64,000 bases of DNA, from positions 12,167,100 to 12,231,099 of the forward strand of contig NC_079496.1 of assembly GCF_030052815.1 (NCBI RefSeq), given 5' to 3'. Below are positions 58,777-64,000 of this stretch, piece by piece. A program made the translations under genes and the position numbers. The notes beneath the pieces were generated by a model. It ran no database searches. It saw only the letters and a program-made list of their open reading frames with translations, and was not told the DNA's origin. Numbering within the stretch: the first letter of the stretch is position 1; every line of letters begins with the position of its first letter. Source of the DNA: Hevea brasiliensis (lineage: Eukaryota; Streptophyta; Magnoliopsida; Malpighiales; Euphorbiaceae).

Positions 58777-61700
58777 ATGCTGATGTCTACCAACAATGGT
58801 GGTAGCGAAGGTGGTGATGGTGATGTACCTGCTGCTGCCACTCATCAGGGTGGTGGTGGTGGTGATATGCATGCTAATATTCATCCTGGGGGAAGTGCTA
58901 AAGGAGGCGGTGGTGATGGCAATGGTGAGACCCATTTGAAGAAGGGACCGTGGACGGCGGAGGAGGACGCGATACTTGTGGAGTACGTGAGGAAACATGG
59001 CGAAGGAAATTGGAATGCAGTGCAGAGACATTCTGGATTGGCTCGCTGTGGCAAGAGTTGCAGGCTCCGTTGGGCCAACCACCTGCGGCCCAATCTCAAG
59101 AAAGGTGCCTTCTCGCCTGAAGAGGAGAGGCTCATCGTTGAGTTGCACGCTAAATTTGGCAACAAATGGGCTCGTATGGCTAGTCTGGTATATATTGATC
59201 GCTTCAAATTTACATTGTTTCTGCTTTGAAAACAATTTCTGAGCTTGTCCCTTGAATCTGTGTGTAATCTCTATCCTTTCATCAATTCTTTTTTGCTTTT
59301 GTTCCATGATTTTTAAACGTTTCTTCTGGTTTAGGAGCACAATTTCCAGGTTTTCTTGTTTGTTTTTTCTTTGTTTACAAAACTAGATTTTGGATTGTTC
59401 GCCTGTGTTTTTGCTTTGAAAACAACTTGCGTCCTGTTTGTTTTTCTCTGCTGTAAAGAAGAAATCAGCTTTTTCTTTTTTATTATTCTACTGCAAACAA
59501 AGAACCATTTCCATTTCTCCAATTCTTTCTCCTGTTTCCGTATCTGCAGCTCCCTGGAAGAACAGACAACGAAATCAAGAACTACTGGAACACAAGAGTG
59601 AAGAGACACCAACGCCAAGGCCTTCCTCTTTATCCTCCTGATATTCAACCTCAACACCAGCCAAGCCCACACTTCCACCACCACAGATCCTCCTCTTTCA
59701 CTTTCCCAACACCAAACACCGCCACTCACACGCTCACTCCAACTTCTGCTACCCCTCCCCCTCTCTCACCTTCCACCACTTCTACTAGTTTTCCTACTCT
59801 TCCACTTTTTGACTTCTCTCAACCCCACCACCACCACCACCACCACCACCATAGATCCCACTCTACACCCACCACCCCAACCTCTTCTTTTTCTTTCCAA
59901 ACCCAACTTCCCTCCCCAACCCATGCACACACACACAATTCTGCATCTACCCCACCCCCTGTATCTCCTCTGTCCTCTCCCTCCACTAATGTACCGACGA
60001 ATTTTCCTACTCTGCCACTTTTTGACTTCTCTATACCCAGAACCCCTCCAATCCTTCAGACACCTATACGCTTCAAACGCTTATCCTCCTCCCCTAACAT
60101 GGCCACCCTCACCACCACCAACAACCCTTCCTCTGCATCCAGTATTAGTCCTAATTCTCACTTCTCGCTGCCCTTGTCACCGTTGCCCCATGCTTCACCA
60201 TCCAATACAGGTCCTCTGGGTCACCAGATACCTTCCTGCTTTACTAGCAGCGAGTTCCATGATGAACTGCAGAGAGAGAATCAGGAAATGTGTTCGCTTT
60301 TGGCTGCTGTGACACAGCCGGAGCTCCCTTCAAACCAATTTTTATCAGCAACAAACCAGAATAGGAATTTGGGGATTGGTATTGCTACCACTGTTGGTAA
60401 GTTTGGCAGAAGAGCGACTAAGAAGAAAATCGGTAATCTTATTAAAGACAAGGTTAATGGCAACCTGGGATTGGCGTTGGAGGATCTTTTGCAAGAGGCT
60501 AAGGCATTGGCAGAATTTGAACAGACTGCCACAGAGCATAGTAGTTTGGTTTTGCAGGAACAGAAGCCTAATCTGCTCGACTCTGATGGATTTGGCTTAC
60601 ATTGGGATCAATCCAGTTCTCATGCTTTGTCTTCAGGTCTGTTGTTTGCCATGCATGTGTATCTGTGTGTATTTTTGTTTTGTGGTTTAATATTTTTTTT
60701 TTTTTAGTATATATTATTATTGCTACGAGTGATTGAAAGTTCCGCACTTGTTGCTTGCTGTTTCTTTGGTCTTAATGTTTCCTTCAGATTGTTATTAGTT
60801 CTCTTTCAATTTAATGCTCTGAGTTAAATGTTTGTGTTGTGCACTTGAAATGATGGCATAAACTACTGTGAATTCTGGCAAATGAATCAGATGCACAAAA
60901 TTTGTTTTGATTTCTTGGGTTAGATATGAATGGTTTTTGTTCAATAATTGACTAAAGCATTGCTTCTGTGCGTGTCAAATACACCTGAAATGGAATGGAA
61001 AGGAAAGTATTGCCTTTCAGATATAGCTTCCTTTATCCCCAAATTTATCTGTCATTGCTGTATCCTACTCCAGCTTTTCTCATCTCCTTAATATTTCCAA
61101 ATATTGGCCTAAACCAAAAGGATTGATGAACAAGCAAATGTTTGGATGGATGGATAGATATAAGGCTAGGAACAAAGTTCTATATTAGGTTCTTGTGCAA
61201 TTGATGCCTTTTATTCTTTGGAATTGTTCTATTCTCATGCATAATCAACAATATTAATTTCACTATGCTGGTCATAAAAATTTCTATATCAACTGGAAGT
61301 TGTTTGTGACCAATTCTTTGATGAAAATACTTGGAGCGCCTAATCAAATTTTATACAAGCTTCATAGTCTTAGTCTATCCACGCATGAGTTCTGTAACCT
61401 GGTAAATGTTAGTGTTATTTGAGATTTATCCATAAGAATGCAGTTCTAGATGGACGAGATGGTCTCTAATCTGACATGGTCTTTTCTTTTCTGATCTATT
61501 AATGTATTACTTTTGAATGCAGACCAGGGCTTATTGCTCTCAGATTAAGTGTATGACAACACGAGACAGAAAGATGTCTTGAAGTTGAAACCAAGGCAAT
61601 ACCATGCAACTTTTAGTTGTTATACAAAGATCTCAATTTTCAATTGAAAGTTGAATCTTATTCTAAACAAAGATTATACAGTGGCATAATGTTTTTATTT

Positions 61701-62084
61701 TGTTTCTTGCCATTCTTGCCACTAATCCCTCCTGTAACTTACCTTTGAAGCTGATGATCATTTACCTTATTTGATTAGATAGGATAATTTACAGCAGTGC
61801 TTTTCTGACCCTTGATGCCTACAGGATTGGAGCCGAGGGTTGATGTTGCAGGCCAACTCAATGCCATACATGAAGACTTTTCCAAGGTTTTGAACGCCCT
61901 CCCTTCTCCAATGCAGCCTGAGTTGTATAGTGATAGTGCGGATATATCCAATGGGCCATCTTCAGTCATAACAGATGATAATATTGGGTTTGAGATGCAG
62001 CAGATTGCTTCACTGTTTCCCCTAGCAGACAACGGCAGGACTCTTGGCTCTTGCTCTTGGGATAACTTACCGGGGATTTGCTGA
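58777..62084 (+). CDS. GAMYB-type R2R3-MYB transcription factor (MYB33/65/97/101/120 group)
   Basis: Nuclear DNA-binding regulator of the gibberellin/anther-type GAMYB subgroup. Exons 58777-59187, 59550-60636 and 61825-62084 give 585 residues. A Gly-rich N-terminus (1-50) precedes R2 (about 54-105; [30 protein letters not shown]) and R3 (about 106-156; [31 protein letters not shown]), with the intron after residue 137 inside R3, the normal plant position. GLPLYPP directly after R3 is a GAMYB hallmark. The middle is rich in Pro, Ser, Thr and His, with a run of 10 His (59822-59851). The C-terminus [12 protein letters not shown] matches the conserved GAMYB end. A miR159 complementary site at 60319-60339 encodes ELPSNQ. 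A second Met at residue 3 is an alternative start. The site type (CAAACCAA) leans towards the MYB97/101/120 pollen branch, not proven. Confidence 0.92.
60319..60339 (+). promoter_or_regulatory. miR159/miR319-type target site in the MYB mRNA
   Basis: CGGAGCTCCCTTCAAACCAA plus T matches the known GAMYB miR159 site core GAGCTCCCTTCA. Against canonical miR159a I count mismatches opposite positions 1, 6 and 21 and one G:U pair opposite position 20; the cleavage centre (positions 9-11) is fully paired. The site lies in the coding region at about residue 394, where GAMYB genes usually carry it. Confidence 0.88.
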
Positions 62085-63397
62085 GAGTGAGTTCAGATGC
62101 ATGCTACCTTGAGAGAGGAAAACACAAAAGGCTTTTGAGTTAATGGTGTATTTTCATTTGATTTATTTTTATAATAATTGTTATTATTATTATTATTATT
62201 TGTATCAGAATTAAATGGGGTTTGCTCTAGCAATGATGCTTTCAAATATCTGCTATTTCTCTTTCTATTAAGTTTTCAAACTTGATACATCCAACTATAA
62301 CGGTACATAACAATAGCTACACTTAAGTTGTTCGTTTATCTTTTATTGTTGAACCAAATCTTCTGTTTCGCTCGTGTTTATTGCTGGGAAACTTAGTATA
62401 TTAGCAGCAATGTTGTGGTCAGTGTTGCTGCTGAATTTTCGCAGTGGATCTAATTGCATTTGCTAAATTGTGAGGCTATATAAAAGGTTAAAAATAGTAT
62501 GTTCTGTGAAATCTACTCTAGCAAAGTGGAAGCAACCAAACTTTAAAATGGAGAAATCTGTAGAAGAGGTATTCAATTAGATTTATGAACCTTAGTTTGC
62601 TTTGGGATGTAATCGAGAGTTGAGCCAGTGCAATGTTAAGTTTGTGCTCGACTCAGATCAACCTTTTTGAGTCCCAAGCTTTAATTTTAATTCCAGGGCA
62701 AAATGTCCTTTTATAACTCTTAAATTATTATAAAATAATTAAAAAAATTACAAACAAAACCTGCAGTTAAATAAATACTTTACCTCTCAATTTCAATTAT
62801 TAAAAAAAAAATTAAAATATAAATTTCATCCGATCCTTATAATTTAAAAATCACAACTTATATAATCACTCTAATTTCTAAGCCTAAAGCCGTTTACTTT
62901 TATAATAATAATTTTTCTCCTTTGAATATATTAACTACCCAAAAACATGATTTAATCTATACGAAGAAACTAAATAGTACATGAAAAAAAAAAAAAAAAA
63001 CTAATGTCTTTTTCAAATTAAAAGATAAAATAACTGATTTTATTAAAATACACTAAATAATAATTTTCTTAATTTTTTATTAATTTTCATTATTTTCATT
63101 TTTTAATAAATAAAAAATTTTAAATAATATTATCAGAAAAAGCCCCATTATACTTTTATCTGCGAAGAAGGTGCCATAGTGAAACCTAACATCGGACTAG
63201 CAAGATCCAACATAATTTAATTTGCTCGTCTAGATTCACAGAAATCACACGTAATTAAGTTAAATAGCAGTCATTCATCCACACATCAAGGACCAATATC
63301 CTAGAGTTTAAACATGGTTTGTCCATGATAAGTATTAAAGGCCAAAGAATTTACATATATCTGTTCATTGTCATCTCAAACTTTTGGCTGCATGATT
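62085..63397. other. 3' flanks between convergent MYB and ATG8 genes
   Basis: 62085-62640 is probably MYB 3' UTR and flank, with an (ATT)n-like run near 62170-62200. 62690-63160 is AT-rich with a long A-run near 62982-63000. The two genes converge here. No further feature is seen. Confidence 0.55.
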
Positions 63398-63780
<383 letters not shown>

Positions 63781-64000
63781 CTAGACACCACAAATATAAT
63801 GAAGACTGAAGAAGAAAGCAAGCAGTAACTATCATAATTACATTCATCTTTCTTGACAGCTTTCCTTAAAGTATAACACACTTCCAAAATTTGTGCCCGT
63901 GCATAATGCATCATCAAAAACTAAGGCTATTTCAAGAAGCAAACCATAATTCATAAGAAGACACCTAATTCACTAAAGTGGAAAACCATGTAATGATTAA

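Overview
This is a plant nuclear window. It has intron-rich genes with GT..AG introns, very AT-rich spacers, plant-type retroelements and plant gene families. It is a eudicot. A woody Malpighiales or Euphorbiaceae-like genome would fit, but that is only an impression. Gene models below were assembled by eye from splice signals and known family conservation; none has transcript support.

Layout. 1-7014 (+): 3' part of a meiotic MSH5 gene; one intron carries a complete 473-bp TRIM element with a 5-bp target-site duplication, beside a degenerate opposite-strand relative. 9419-11251 and 16381-18873 (-): two tandem five-exon GDSL esterase/lipase genes; the second has an intact-looking tRNA-Phe(GAA) gene inside intron 2 on the opposite strand, and a decayed tRNA-Phe copy just past its 3' end. 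About 23640-25996 (-): broken remnant of the lipid A kinase gene LpxK. 26263-27573 (-): remnant of a small GRF-zinc-finger-like gene, split by an 850-bp LINE-like insertion. 29411-36770 and 41684-48315 (+): a tandem duplication, each unit holding a nine-exon bromodomain gene of the BRD7/BRD9-like (plant SWI/SNF BRD1/2/13) type, separated by about 5 kb of AT-rich DNA. 49455-55955 (+): a decayed Ty1/copia element whose 5' LTR is split by a 1742-bp solo LTR. 58777-62084 (+): a GAMYB-type R2R3-MYB gene with a miR159 target site. 63398-64000 (-): the 3' end of an ATG8 gene.

These are independent eukaryotic genes, not a pathway cluster, and I see no new multi-gene system. The most informative material is evolutionary. 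Nested insertions can be resolved to the base from target-site duplications. Two gene remnants are visible only by reading across frames. A tRNA gene sits in an antisense intron. The two young bromodomain paralogues differ in their upstream-ORF layout and in one LINE insertion.
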